Assembly: GCA_964486335.1 (NCBI GenBank)
Contig: CAZAMB010000009.1
Coordinates: forward strand, 124,001-188,000
Length of the DNA stretch: 64,000 nucleotides
Direction of reading: 5' to 3'
Source: CAZAMB01 sp964486335
Lineage (GTDB): Bacteria > Planctomycetota > Phycisphaerae > UBA1845
In this document: one piece after another, positions 1-9,236 of the stretch
Layout: each line of letters begins with the position of its first letter
How positions within the stretch are numbered: position 1 is the stretch's first letter
Notes under the pieces: generated by a model
What the model saw: only the letters and a program-made list of their open reading frames with translations
What the model was told of the DNA's origin: nothing
The model's database searches: none
Translations under genes and position numbers: made by a program

Positions 1-512
1 CGGAGTTTCGTGGTTTGCCGCACCGGCTCGAAATGGTGCGGACGGTCGATGGCATTCGATTTATCAATGATTCAAAGTCAACCGCGCCGACGGCGACGAT
101 CTCAGCCGTCGAAGCGGTCGCCGAGTCCAACCCACGGATCAGCGGAGGCACGAATCACGTCGGGCACAGGACCGATGAGGCCACACTCATCGTCATTGTC
201 GGCGGTCAGAGGAAGGATGTTTTACTGACTGAATGCTCGAATCTTCTCGCGAACGTTTGTCGAGTGGTCATCTGTTGCGGCGAATCCGGTCCGGCCATGG
301 CGGCTGCGGTACGAAACGCCATGCCGGCGGATGCCGCCGACTCCGTCCGCGTGATCGAGACCAACGATCTCGACGAAGCGGTCGCAGCGGCGAAACGTGC
401 CGCTCGACCCGGCGATGTCGTGCTTTTTTCGCCGGGTGCGCCGAGTTTCGATGGCTACGTCAATTTCACCCAGCGAGGCGCCCATTTCGTCGAATTGGTT
501 CGAGCCTTGTAA
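1..512 (+). CDS. murD: UDP-N-acetylmuramoylalanine--D-glutamate ligase MurD, C-terminal part
   Basis: This is the 3' end of MurD, the cytoplasmic ligase that adds D-glutamate to UDP-MurNAc-L-alanine in peptidoglycan synthesis. The reading frame is open from base 3, so the catalytic N-terminal and ATP-binding parts lie outside the window. The visible part is the C-terminal Mur-ligase domain: it opens with GLPHRLE, continues to a DSKST motif (family usually DSKAT) and ends with SPGAPSFD and NFTQRGAHF, which match the family's SPACASFD and F..RG.F signatures. Between these the sequence around GGTNHVGHRTDEA is unusual compared with the typical GG..KG.D. The gene converges on holB with an 8-base gap. 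Confidence 0.9.
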   Translation, partial: EFRGLPHRLEMVRTVDGIRFINDSKSTAPTATISAVEAVAESNPRISGGTNHVGHRTDEATLIVIVGGQRKDVLLTECSNLLANVCRVVICCGESGPAMAAAVRNAMPADAADSVRVIETNDLDEAVAAAKRAARPGDVVLFSPGAPSFDGYVNFTQRGAHFVELVRAL

Positions 513-520
513 GCCGTCAT

Positions 521-1607
<1,087 letters not shown>

Positions 1608-1621
<14 letters not shown>

Positions 1622-2315
1622 GGCTCAACCCCTCCGTGATTCGCCGATACACGGTCTCAACGTCTCCCGACGCGTCCACCACGATGACCGGTCGAGGATA
1701 GTACGACGGCAGCTCCTGAAACAACTTGCGCACCCGCCGATGAAAATCGATCGGTCTCGCTTCCATCGCGTCGGGTGAAGCGCCGGCAAACAGCATCGAC
1801 TGATCGCCGTCGGCCTTTCGGTTGCGCCCGACATGTTGCGCCTTGCGGCCGATGCGCTCGAACCCTTTTTCCGGATCCACATCGAGAATCAACGTCACAT
1901 CCGGCCAGAGATCGTTCAGCGCGTAACGGGCAAGTTCAATTACTCGGCGCGGATCAAATCCCGCAGCCCCCTGATACGCGCAGGTAGAAGACACGAACCG
2001 ATCGCAGAGCACAGTCTTGCCGGCCGCAAGAGCCGGACGAATTACGTCGGCGACGAGCTGCGCCCGCGATGCCATGAACAGCATCGTCTCACAATTCACG
2101 TCCATCGTACTGAGGTCGTGATCGAGTAGAATCGAGCGAATTCGGTCACCGATCGGTGTCCCGCCCGGATCGCGACACGAAATAACGTCGACCCCCAAAG
2201 CGGTCAAATCGGATTCAAGCCGTCGGTGATGCGTGGACTTTCCCGCGCCGTCGGGTCCGTCGAGGACGATGAACCGACCGCGAAGCGACTTGAAAATGGC
2301 GTCATTCCCCGGCAC
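1608..2315 (-). CDS. tmk: Thymidylate kinase
   Basis: This enzyme phosphorylates dTMP to dTDP in the cytoplasm. The P-loop GPDGAGKST is at residues 20-28, followed by a DPGGTPIGD stretch (family usually EPGGT) and CDRFVSSTCAYQG, the DR-containing nucleotide-binding motif. The LID region is longer than usual: about 20 extra residues containing a QSMLFAGAS stretch sit between GRKAQHVGR and DAMEARPIDFHRRVR, where the family normally has a short basic loop. The start is GTG. The gene is upstream of and overlaps holB. At 235 residues it is slightly longer than the usual 205-215. Confidence 0.92.
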
Positions 2316-2362
2316 GAGAACTCTTCAATGGTGCTAACGTCAGGAACGCGGATCAATCCCGA

Positions 2363-3277
2363 TCAGGAGCCAACGGTGAGCCGACGTCGACTCTCCTCAA
2401 AAACCTCCGCCGCATTGTAGCTCGATCGCACGAACGGCCCCGACGCGACGCTGACAAACCCGAGGTCGCGGGCAATTGCCCCAAGCTCGTCGAATTCCTC
2501 GGGGTGATAATAACGAACCACCGGCGCGTGACGGTCGAGCGTCGGCTGCAAGTATTGGCCGATGGTCAGCACATCGCAACCCACCTCGCGCAAATCGTGA
2601 AACGTCTGACGCAATTCCTCCATCGTCTCACCCAATCCGACCATCAGCCCGGACTTGGTCAAAATGTGCGGCGCGAGGTCCTTCACGATCCGCAGCACGT
2701 CCAGCGATCGACGATATTTGCCCTGCGGACGAAATGCCGGCGTCAATCGTTCGACCATTTCGATGTTGTGGTTGTATAACTCCGGAGCGGCCTCGCACAG
2801 CACCGCGATGCATTCTCGGCGCGCGTGAAAATCGGCCGGCAACACTTCGACCGTCGTGGACGCGCATCGATCGTGAATCGCCGTCACGCATTGGGCAAAA
2901 TGCGTCGCGCCTTCGTCCCTCAGATCGTCGCGGGCGACGGCCGTAATCACCACATGCCGCAGGTTCAGCTTCGCCACGGCACCAGCCAGCCGATCCGGCT
3001 CGTCCGCGGCGGGCGGGTCGGGCCTGGCTGTCTCCACCGCACAATAATGACACCGCCGCGTGCACTTGTCGCCCAGAATCATGAACGTCGCGTGACGCTT
3101 CGACCAGCATTCCGAAAGGTTTGGACACTTGGCTTCCTGGCAAACCGTTGCCACCCCGCTAGACGCCACAACGTCGACCGTGTGCCCGAAATCTCCGCGT
3201 GGCAGCGGTCTTTTTAGCCACGGCGGCAATCGCCGAGCCGGCGGGTCAGCCTGTTTCGAAAGCACGGCCAGCTGCAT
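2363..3277 (-). CDS. lipA: Lipoyl synthase
   Basis: LipA is a radical-SAM enzyme that inserts two sulfur atoms into octanoyl chains on lipoyl domains. The auxiliary-cluster cysteines are at 46, 51 and 57 (C-x4-C-x5-C) and the radical-SAM CxxxCxxC is at 72, 76 and 79. The C-terminal RSSY serine motif is also present. I chose the ATG at 3277, giving 304 residues. It has an AGAGGA ribosome site about 10 bases upstream, and the product begins shortly before the conserved LPPWLKRPLP. The frame stays open to a TTG at 3334, but that would lie almost on the transcription start predicted from the TATAAT at 3339-3344. No lipB is in view. Confidence 0.95.
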   Translation of the reverse strand: MQLAVLSKQADPPARRLPPWLKRPLPRGDFGHTVDVVASSGVATVCQEAKCPNLSECWSKRHATFMILGDKCTRRCHYCAVETARPDPPAADEPDRLAGAVAKLNLRHVVITAVARDDLRDEGATHFAQCVTAIHDRCASTTVEVLPADFHARRECIAVLCEAAPELYNHNIEMVERLTPAFRPQGKYRRSLDVLRIVKDLAPHILTKSGLMVGLGETMEELRQTFHDLREVGCDVLTIGQYLQPTLDRHAPVVRYYHPEEFDELGAIARDLGFVSVASGPFVRSSYNAAEVFEESRRRLTVGS

Positions 3278-3338
3278 GCGTCGGCGATCCTCTAGAAGTT
3301 CGTCTCGCGTACTCAGAAAGTTCAATGTCTGCAACCGA

Positions 3339-3344
3339 ATTATA
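3339..3344 (-). promoter_or_regulatory. Candidate -10 box upstream of lipA
   Basis: A perfect TATAAT lies on the minus strand 62 bases upstream of the preferred lipA ATG. No good -35 hexamer is seen at 16-18 bases. If it is used, transcription would start near 3331-3333, leaving a short leader before the ATG at 3277. Confidence 0.4.
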
Positions 3345-3840
3345 ACATGGGATGTTCTTCATGGAATCTCCAGATACGAGGCGCGCCGCGATTATCATTG
3401 AACCTGAGGAACGGAAATGGCCTACGGACATGTTCCCGACGCACGGAACTTCCCGCCACCAACAACGGGTGGCGACGCAGAGTGGTTGGGATCGCCAGCT
3501 GGTGCCATTGCCTTTCGAACGGAGACCAGGTTTGGCAACCGAATCAACAATGAATCCCATCGGATCATCTCCTCGCGCAGCAGGCGGAGTTCATTACGGC
3601 CGAACGTCGAGGAAGGCGTTCGCCCGCGATAGCGGCCGATCAGCACCTGTATGATTCGTAACGATTGACGCTCGCCCTTGTCGTAACTCCTCTTGGCTCA
3701 ACGAAGGAAATCCCGGCGATTGCGAGTGACCGAATCGGTAAGGGTCACAATGGCTTAATCGCGCCCGTCGCGTCGTCGATAAGTGGTTTTTTTTCGGCAG
3801 GACTCCGTAAACCTCGGGGTCGTCGATACTAATTGTACAC
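3345..3840. other. Intergenic region without a convincing gene
   Basis: About 500 bases lie between the lipA promoter and tRNA-Thr. Several short open frames exist on both strands, but none has a recognisable domain, a good ribosome site or protein-like composition. A T-rich run (GGTTTTTTTTCGG) at about 3783-3796 is the only notable feature. Confidence 0.5.
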
Positions 3841-3913
3841 AGCCACCGGTCGGATTCGAACCGACGACCTGCGGTTTACAAAACCGCTGCTCTGCCAACT
3901 GAGCTACGGTGGC
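3841..3913 (-). tRNA. tRNA-Thr (anticodon UGU)
   Basis: The 73-base minus-strand sequence folds as a canonical tRNA. The acceptor stem is GCCACCG paired with CGGTGGC. The D-arm begins AGCTC, the anticodon stem is GCGGT/ACCGC with loop TTTGTAA (anticodon TGT), and the T-arm is GTCGG-TTCGAAT-CCGAC. The discriminator base is T. CCA is not encoded. Confidence 0.97.
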
Positions 3914-4135
3914 ATTCTTCGAGCCAATCGACGCTACTCGATGCAATGGTGAGCCACAAGTGCCGCCGTTCAGCGCCATCGGGTATAGGAGTTTGGGCAG
4001 GTCTCACGATAACATCGACTTACGACCTTGACACGGCTTGTTTCATCGGAGCCTGGAGTCGTCCGCCTGTACTCGTTTCCGCGTTTCCATTTATCGTCTT
4101 CACAAGCCGACGGAATCTGTCACGGCGTTTGAACG

Positions 4136-4237
4136 ATGAGCGACAAGGACACGGACCAATTGCATCCGCCGGATTCTCAGAACCAAAGTGAACGGCGGGC
4201 CGGTTTACGCAAGGAGTTTTTGCTTGGATGTCATTGA
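4136..4237 (+). CDS. Possible 33-residue small protein
   Basis: A short open frame starts at an ATG at 4136 and ends at a TGA at 4235-4237. The product is polar and charged, rich in D, Q, K and R, beginning MSDKDTDQ. It overlaps the 3' end of the desaturase gene on the other strand by 33 bases. No homologue is recognised and there is no strong ribosome site. It could be a chance frame. The surrounding 3914-4204 stretch holds nothing else I can support. Confidence 0.15.
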   Translation: MSDKDTDQLHPPDSQNQSERRAGLRKEFLLGCH

Positions 4238-5122
4238 CCTGGCGTTAGGGACACGCACGCGCCAGGCAAGACCCGCAAGTTCTAGGCATCGAATGACGAA
4301 ATAGCTTAAGTCAAACTCCCACCAGCGCAAGCCATGGCGAGCGGAGGCCGGAAAAGCATGGTGGTTGTTGTGCCAACCTTCGCCGAGTCCAAGAATGCCG
4401 CAGATAACATTATTGCGACTTTCGTCGTCACTCTGAAATGGACGCTGCCCCCAAAGGTGGCATACCGAATTGATGCTCCACGTCAGATGGTGGATGAGGA
4501 AAATACGAACCAGTCCTCCCCAGATAAAACCTAGCAGCGCACCAAGCCAGGTCCCGGAAATCGCGCCGCCGAGCACGGTGGGAATGAGAAGCCCAAGCAC
4601 GACCCAAAGAGGGCAAAGGTGATTGGCGACACGGAGGAGTTTGTCTCGGTACAAGTCACGAACCAATCGACCAAGATTCGGCGGATCGGGAGTAAACATC
4701 CACCCCATATGCGCATGCCAGAGGCCTTTGAGCACGCCCAGCGTCCCTCCGCCAAAACCATGTGGGGAATGCGGATCTTCCGCCTGATCGCTGTTCTTGT
4801 GATGCCAGCGATGGATCGCCGCCCATTTGAACATTGGACCTTCCACGGACATCATTCCCAAGGCGGCCAGTGCGAACTTCAACGGGCGTACCGTCTCGAA
4901 GGACCGATGCACGAAAAGGCGATGAAAGCCAACGGTAATGCCGAGACCGGTGGCCAGGTACATGCCAGCCAAAAGGCCAAACTCGACCCAGCTGAATCCC
5001 CAGCCCCACATGCCAACTATGGCCACAACCACGCCGGCAAACGGGATCAGCACACCAAAAAAGGTCGTAATACGTTGAGATAGAGTTGCCTGCGCCGAAA
5101 CGACGATGCTGTCATCAACCAT
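4205..5122 (-). CDS. Acyl-CoA/acyl-lipid delta-9-type fatty acid desaturase
   Basis: This is a membrane di-iron desaturase that introduces a double bond into a fatty acyl chain. All three histidine boxes are present: HRLFVH at residues 67-72, HRWHH at 104-108 and HNNHH at 251-255. Hydrophobic segments lie near residues 20-40, 45-65, 82-92 and 170-210. The chosen ATG at 5122 gives 305 residues, the usual family length. The frame extends upstream to 5245, but that part is Cys/Ser-rich, unlike a desaturase, and covers the terminator of the upstream RRM gene. With the RRM protein upstream it suggests a membrane-fluidity or cold-response pair, but the terminator between them argues for separate transcription. 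Confidence 0.88.
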   Translation of the reverse strand: MVDDSIVVSAQATLSQRITTFFGVLIPFAGVVVAIVGMWGWGFSWVEFGLLAGMYLATGLGITVGFHRLFVHRSFETVRPLKFALAALGMMSVEGPMFKWAAIHRWHHKNSDQAEDPHSPHGFGGGTLGVLKGLWHAHMGWMFTPDPPNLGRLVRDLYRDKLLRVANHLCPLWVVLGLLIPTVLGGAISGTWLGALLGFIWGGLVRIFLIHHLTWSINSVCHLWGQRPFQSDDESRNNVICGILGLGEGWHNNHHAFPASARHGLRWWEFDLSYFVIRCLELAGLAWRVRVPNARSMTSKQKLLA

Positions 5123-5194
5123 GGATTCTCGCGTTGAACAATAGAGCAATACAGCCGTCTCACCGGCTCTGCCGCACGGTGAGTTAGATGGAAC

Positions 5195-5231
5195 ACAAAA
5201 ACAGGGAGAGGCCGCGAATGCAGCCCCTCCC
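5195..5231 (-). terminator. Rho-independent terminator of the RRM gene
   Basis: On the minus strand, GGGAGGGGC and GCCTCTCCC form a 9-bp stem with one G-U pair around a 10-base loop. It is followed by TGTTTTTGTG. It lies 21 bases past the stop codon of the RRM protein gene. Confidence 0.75.
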
Positions 5232-5252
5232 CTTATGAACGACATTCATTAT

Positions 5253-5600
5253 TTAGTATCGGCGTCTACCACCGCCACCACCACCTCCGCCATATCCGCC
5301 ACCGCCGCCGCCGCCGTAGCCACCGCGTCCGCCACCACCGCCGCTGCGGCTCTCCTTGGGCTTGGCTTCGTTGACCGTCAGCGCACGACCGTCGTGTTCT
5401 TGGCCATTCAATGCATTGATGGCGGCCTCCGCCTCCGAATTCGAGCTCATCTCGACAAAGCCGAAGCCCTTGCTCCGGCCACTGTCGCGATCCATGATGA
5501 CCTGGGCCGATTCAATCGTGCCGTGCGGTGAGAACAGCGTCTGCAAATCCGCGTCTGTCATCGAGTAACTTAGATTTCCCACATACAACTTTTTGCCCAT
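5253..5600 (-). CDS. Glycine-rich RRM RNA-binding protein
   Basis: This is a single-RRM RNA-binding protein of the cyanobacterial/plant glycine-rich type, often linked to cold response and RNA chaperoning. RNP2 is LYVGNL at residues 5-10 and RNP1 is KGFGFVEM at 44-51. From about residue 86 the tail is almost only Gly, Tyr and Arg. The ATG at 5600 gives 115 residues starting MGKKLYVGN, the typical family start; the frame continues upstream to 5870 but the extra 90 residues are unlike any RRM protein. The leader of more than 270 bases upstream could be a long 5' UTR. A hairpin terminator follows the stop. Confidence 0.93.
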   Translation of the reverse strand: MGKKLYVGNLSYSMTDADLQTLFSPHGTIESAQVIMDRDSGRSKGFGFVEMSSNSEAEAAINALNGQEHDGRALTVNEAKPKESRSGGGGGRGGYGGGGGGGYGGGGGGGGRRRY

Positions 5601-5885
5601 CGTAGATTTCTCCGAACAGGGGCGATACGACCCGGCGTTTTCTTTCAGGGTCATCGTGAAAGTGGCCGAACAGACGGCCCATTGGCAGGAGCGGCGAGAA
5701 AGGCAATTGCCGTGAGGCCCTGATACGAGCGCCACGACCCTGAAGCCGGTCGTCAGATCCAACCTGTGGGTATTGTACCGAGGAGTGTCCAAGTTGCAAC
5801 AGCGATGCCTGATCCAGAAGCGGCCTTTGCGTTTTGAGGGTCGAAATCTATGTCCAGGTTGGCGAAACAAACAAGTTCATAATTC
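5601..5885. other. Divergent intergenic region between the RRM gene and rpmF
   Basis: This gene-free stretch lies between the minus-strand RRM gene and the plus-strand rpmF operon and must hold the promoter of the RRM gene. I see no coding frame with a recognisable product. No clear riboswitch or known RNA could be identified by eye. The non-coding stretch continues to 6027. Confidence 0.5.
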
Positions 5886-5914
5886 TTGACAGCGCCCCGT
5901 TGATTCGCTAGTTT
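5886..5914 (+). promoter_or_regulatory. Candidate promoter for the rpmF-plsX-fab operon
   Basis: A perfect TTGACA at 5886-5891 is separated by 17 bases from TAGTTT at 5909-5914, a weak -10 match. It would give a leader of about 110 bases before rpmF. Confidence 0.3.
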
Positions 5915-6027
5915 GCCCATTGGTCTTCGAGGATTTGGCGCGGGCGAATTAAGAGCTACTGTACAAAAGAGTTTCGCCTGTTGAACGTGCACAGCGTCCG
6001 TGCCTTGTGCGGACGGAAGGATCAACA

Positions 6028-6213
6028 ATGCATCCCGTAAAGAAAATCTCCAAAACGCGCACTCGCTCACGGCGCGCCCATCATGCCCTGCAACCGGTTA
6101 ACCTCGTGGCGTGTCCAAAGTGCGGCAAGCCCAAACTGCCTCATGCGTCGTGCGCTGTGTGCGGATATGTCAGCGGCAAGACGATGCTCACGGTGGGCGA
6201 GAAAGAATCCTGA
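6028..6213 (+). CDS. rpmF: 50S ribosomal protein L32
   Basis: This small ribosomal protein has 61 residues. It has the basic N-terminal KKISKTRTRSRRAHH segment and two zinc-ribbon pairs, CPKCG and CAVCG, so it is the zinc-binding (C+) form of L32. A GGAAGG ribosome site at 6015-6020 sits 7 bases before the ATG at 6028, which favours this start over a further upstream one. The stop overlaps the plsX start as TGATG. rpmF-plsX-fab is a widely conserved arrangement that links ribosome and lipid synthesis. Confidence 0.95.
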   Translation: MHPVKKISKTRTRSRRAHHALQPVNLVACPKCGKPKLPHASCAVCGYVSGKTMLTVGEKES

Positions 6214-7208
6214 TGGCCATCAGAGTCGCCGTCGACGCCATGGGGGGGGATCACGCACCGTCGGCGATTATTCGCGGGGCAGTTCAGGCAATCGCGCAAG
6301 ATTCTGATCTGGAGGTCATTCTGGTCGGCGATGAGGGCACTGTCCATCGCGAACTTTCCGCGATCGGCTCCGGCTCCGAAAGTGCGCGGATTCGCATAGT
6401 CCACGCCTCGCAAGTCGTCGGCATGGATGAGGCGCCGGTCGACGCACTCAAAAGCAAAAGGGATTCGTCTCTCGTTCGAATGGCCGAACTGGCGGCCAAA
6501 AAAGAGGCGGACGCCGTGCTCAGCGCGGGAAACACGGGGGCTTGCGCTGCGGCGGCTCAGTTTCTAATGAAACCTCTGGCGTGCATTTCGCGCCCCGGCA
6601 TCGCGGTCACGATTCCCTCGTTTTACGGACCATTCGTTCTTTGCGACGTCGGAGCGAATATCCAGGCCAAGCCGCGTCATCTATATGAATACGCCACGAT
6701 GGCTTCGCTGTACGCGGAACGCGTGCTTGCGATCAAAGAGCCTCGCGTGGCGGTAATGTCGATTGGCGAGGAAAGCGGCAAAGGAACTGGTTTGGTGAAA
6801 CAGGCATCTGAACTGGTCAAGGCTGATGCGCGACTCAATTTCGTGGGCAACGCGGAAGGCAAGGACTTGTTTGAAGACCATTGCGACGTGGCGATATGCG
6901 ATGGGTTTGTCGGCAATATTATCCTTAAATTCGTAGAGGGACTCGCCGAAGGGCTTTTCAAGACGATTGCCCATGAGTTCATCGACGAAGCCCCAGAACT
7001 CCGACTGAAATTCAATGGCGCTCTCGATCGAGTCTGGGCCCGCCATGATTATGCTCAGTATGGGGGCGCTCCGCTGTTGGGCGTGAACGGCGTGTGCATT
7101 ATCTGCCACGGTCGAAGCAACGACGTCGCCATTTGCAACGCGGTGCGGGCGGCTCGAAAATACGCCGAGCAGAATCTCGGCGCGGCCATCGAGGCCCGTC
7201 TCAATTAG
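6213..7208 (+). CDS. plsX: Phosphate acyltransferase PlsX
   Basis: PlsX converts acyl-ACP to acyl-phosphate, the first step of the PlsX/PlsY route to lysophosphatidic acid. The 331-residue product starts with the family signature VAVDAMGGDHAP. It also contains SAGNTGA, DVGAN and CDGFVGNIILK. The ATG at 6213 overlaps the rpmF stop (TGATG), implying translational coupling. The frame is open further upstream but only over rpmF in another frame. Conserved motifs and length are normal. Confidence 0.96.
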   Translation: MAIRVAVDAMGGDHAPSAIIRGAVQAIAQDSDLEVILVGDEGTVHRELSAIGSGSESARIRIVHASQVVGMDEAPVDALKSKRDSSLVRMAELAAKKEADAVLSAGNTGACAAAAQFLMKPLACISRPGIAVTIPSFYGPFVLCDVGANIQAKPRHLYEYATMASLYAERVLAIKEPRVAVMSIGEESGKGTGLVKQASELVKADARLNFVGNAEGKDLFEDHCDVAICDGFVGNIILKFVEGLAEGLFKTIAHEFIDEAPELRLKFNGALDRVWARHDYAQYGGAPLLGVNGVCIICHGRSNDVAICNAVRAARKYAEQNLGAAIEARLN

Positions 7209-7235
7209 CCGCCCGGCGTGCGGCGGAATGTCCTT

Positions 7236-8228
7236 ATGGCCCAACGAATGCCAATTCGAATCGCGGGCACCGGGGCTTATGTGCCCGAGAAAGTGCTGAC
7301 CAACGAGCACTTTTCGCGATACCTTGACACGACCGACGAGTGGATCGTCACGAGAACCGGAATTCGTGAACGGCGCATTGCGCCGGCAGATGAGGCCACC
7401 TCTCACTTGGCGATCCGAGCGGGGAAGGCGGCCATTGAAAACGCCGGGCTTGAGCCTGGCGATATCGACGCCGTGATCATCGCAACCGCGACGGGTGACC
7501 GACAGTTTCCGGCAACCGCGACTTACGTTCAGCACGGAATTGGTTGCCGTTTGGTGCCGGCCTTCGACATTGCCGGCGCATGTGCGGGGTTTCTTTACGC
7601 GACCGCCGTCGGCGCTGGGTTCATTTCCTCGGGAATGTACAAGAACGTCCTCGTTATTGGGGCGGAGACGCTTTCTCGGTTCGCCGATCCGCAGGATCGG
7701 TCGATTGTGATCCTACTTGGCGATGGCGCGGGTGCGGCCGTTTTGAGTCGGGCGCACAATCCAGAGCAGGGGATCCTCTATTCCGAACTTGGATGTGACG
7801 GCGACAAGGCGGAACACATTTGGGTTCCGGCCGGCGGGTCGCGCCTTCCTTCTTCGGAGATGACCGTGGCCGAGCGTTTGCATTTCATGCGAATGCGGGG
7901 GCGCGATGTGTTCAAGTTCGCCGTGCTTAAGATGGAAGAACTCGTCGACCGCGCACTGAGCGCGGCCGGGCTTCAAGCTTCGGATATCAAACTCGTCATT
8001 CCCCATCAGTCCAACTTGCGGATTATCGAATCCATGCGCGAGCGGATGGGACTGCCGCCAGAGAAAATCGCCATCAACATCCATCGATTTGGAAACACCT
8101 CCGCCGCGTCGATTCCCATGGCGTTTGACGATGCTCGGCGATCCGGATCGCTACAATCCGGAGATCATGTTCTGATGCTGGCGATCGGGGCGGGCTTGAC
8201 CTGGGGCGTGATGGTCGCTCGACTGTAG
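7236..8228 (+). CDS. fabH: Beta-ketoacyl-ACP synthase III (FabH)
   Basis: FabH condenses acetyl-CoA (or another acyl-CoA) with malonyl-ACP to start fatty-acid synthesis. The 330-residue product has the active-site cysteine C116 in GACAGF, the histidine in IPHQSN and the asparagine in HRFGNTSAAS, so the Cys-His-Asn triad is complete. The ATG at 7236 follows a GGCGGA sequence; an upstream GTG and a downstream ATG at 7248 are alternatives. It lies 27 bases after plsX in the fab operon. Confidence 0.95.
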   Translation: MAQRMPIRIAGTGAYVPEKVLTNEHFSRYLDTTDEWIVTRTGIRERRIAPADEATSHLAIRAGKAAIENAGLEPGDIDAVIIATATGDRQFPATATYVQHGIGCRLVPAFDIAGACAGFLYATAVGAGFISSGMYKNVLVIGAETLSRFADPQDRSIVILLGDGAGAAVLSRAHNPEQGILYSELGCDGDKAEHIWVPAGGSRLPSSEMTVAERLHFMRMRGRDVFKFAVLKMEELVDRALSAAGLQASDIKLVIPHQSNLRIIESMRERMGLPPEKIAINIHRFGNTSAASIPMAFDDARRSGSLQSGDHVLMLAIGAGLTWGVMVARL

Positions 8229-8273
8229 TGGTTTCTTGTCTAATCTTGCGGCCAATTGAAGGACTTAACGGTT

Positions 8274-9218
8274 ATGCGGAAATCTGTCGTCATTTTCCCG
8301 GGCCAAGGCGCTCAAGCCGTCGGCATGGGCAAGGACATCGCGGCAGGAAGCGATCGTGCTCGCGGGGTGTATGAACAAGCTAACGCGATCCTTGGCTTTG
8401 ATCTTGCGAGTTTGTGCTTTGAAGGGCCGGCCGACCGCCTTGAACAAACCGACATTCAACAACCCGCTATTTTCGTGACCAGCGTTGCCATCTGGGAAGC
8501 GTTACTAGAGGCAGGAGGATCGGCGGATACATTTGCCGCTGCCGGCGGACTGAGCCTCGGTGAATATACGGCGCTCCATGTTGCTGGAGCGGTGTCCTTT
8601 GGTGACGCGCTTCGTCTTGTGCGGCGGCGCGGCCAATTGATGCAGGCCGCGGCTATTTCAACGCCCAGCGCGATGGTGTCGCTGGTTGGCGCGGCCCCCG
8701 AAGTCGCCGATGCGCTGTGCGAAAAGGCCCGCGAGAACGATGTTCTCGGTCCGGCCAATTTCAATTGTCCGGGGCAGATTGTCATTGCAGGCAGCAAGGC
8801 GGCTTGCGGAAGGGCGGTTGCCCTCGCCGACGAATTCGGATGTCGCGCGGTTTCGCTGGCGGTCGCCGGAGCGTTTCATTCGCCGTTCATGGCCGCGGCG
8901 GCTCGAGGACTGGAGCCAGTTTTGGCTCAAACGGTATTTGGAACCCCGCGGATCAAGGTCATCGCCAACGTGGACGCGGAGTTTCATCGCGATGCCCGGT
9001 CGATTCGTGAATCTCTGGCCAAGCAAGTCACGCAACCCGTGCTTTGGCAGAGATGCATCGAACGAATGATTACCGACGGATGCGATCGCTTTGTGGAAAT
9101 CGGGCCGGGGCGTGTTCTGACCGGTTTGATGCGCAAAATCAATCGTTTGGTGAACGTTCAGAATGTGAGTTCGGCCGAATCGTTGGCGGCGGCGCTGGGC
9201 GCGCCCGCAACGTCCTGA
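8274..9218 (+). CDS. fabD: Malonyl-CoA:ACP transacylase (FabD)
   Basis: FabD moves malonyl groups from CoA to ACP. The N-terminal FPGQGAQ motif is at residues 8-14, the active-site serine is S94 and the histidine is H202 in AFHSPFM. The nucleophile motif reads GLSLGEY rather than the usual GHSLGEY; the residue before the serine is Leu. The ATG at 8274 places the first conserved motif close to the N terminus; a TTG at 8256 is possible. The gene lies 45 bases downstream of fabH. Confidence 0.95.
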   Translation: MRKSVVIFPGQGAQAVGMGKDIAAGSDRARGVYEQANAILGFDLASLCFEGPADRLEQTDIQQPAIFVTSVAIWEALLEAGGSADTFAAAGGLSLGEYTALHVAGAVSFGDALRLVRRRGQLMQAAAISTPSAMVSLVGAAPEVADALCEKARENDVLGPANFNCPGQIVIAGSKAACGRAVALADEFGCRAVSLAVAGAFHSPFMAAAARGLEPVLAQTVFGTPRIKVIANVDAEFHRDARSIRESLAKQVTQPVLWQRCIERMITDGCDRFVEIGPGRVLTGLMRKINRLVNVQNVSSAESLAAALGAPATS

Positions 9219-9236
9219 CTTTTCGGAGGCAAGACG

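Noticed and set aside
5265..5345. GGN-rich direct repeats that could look like a CRISPR or simple-sequence array
   Set aside because: They encode the Gly/Tyr/Arg tail of the RRM protein in frame; there are no spacers. No CRISPR array was found in the window.
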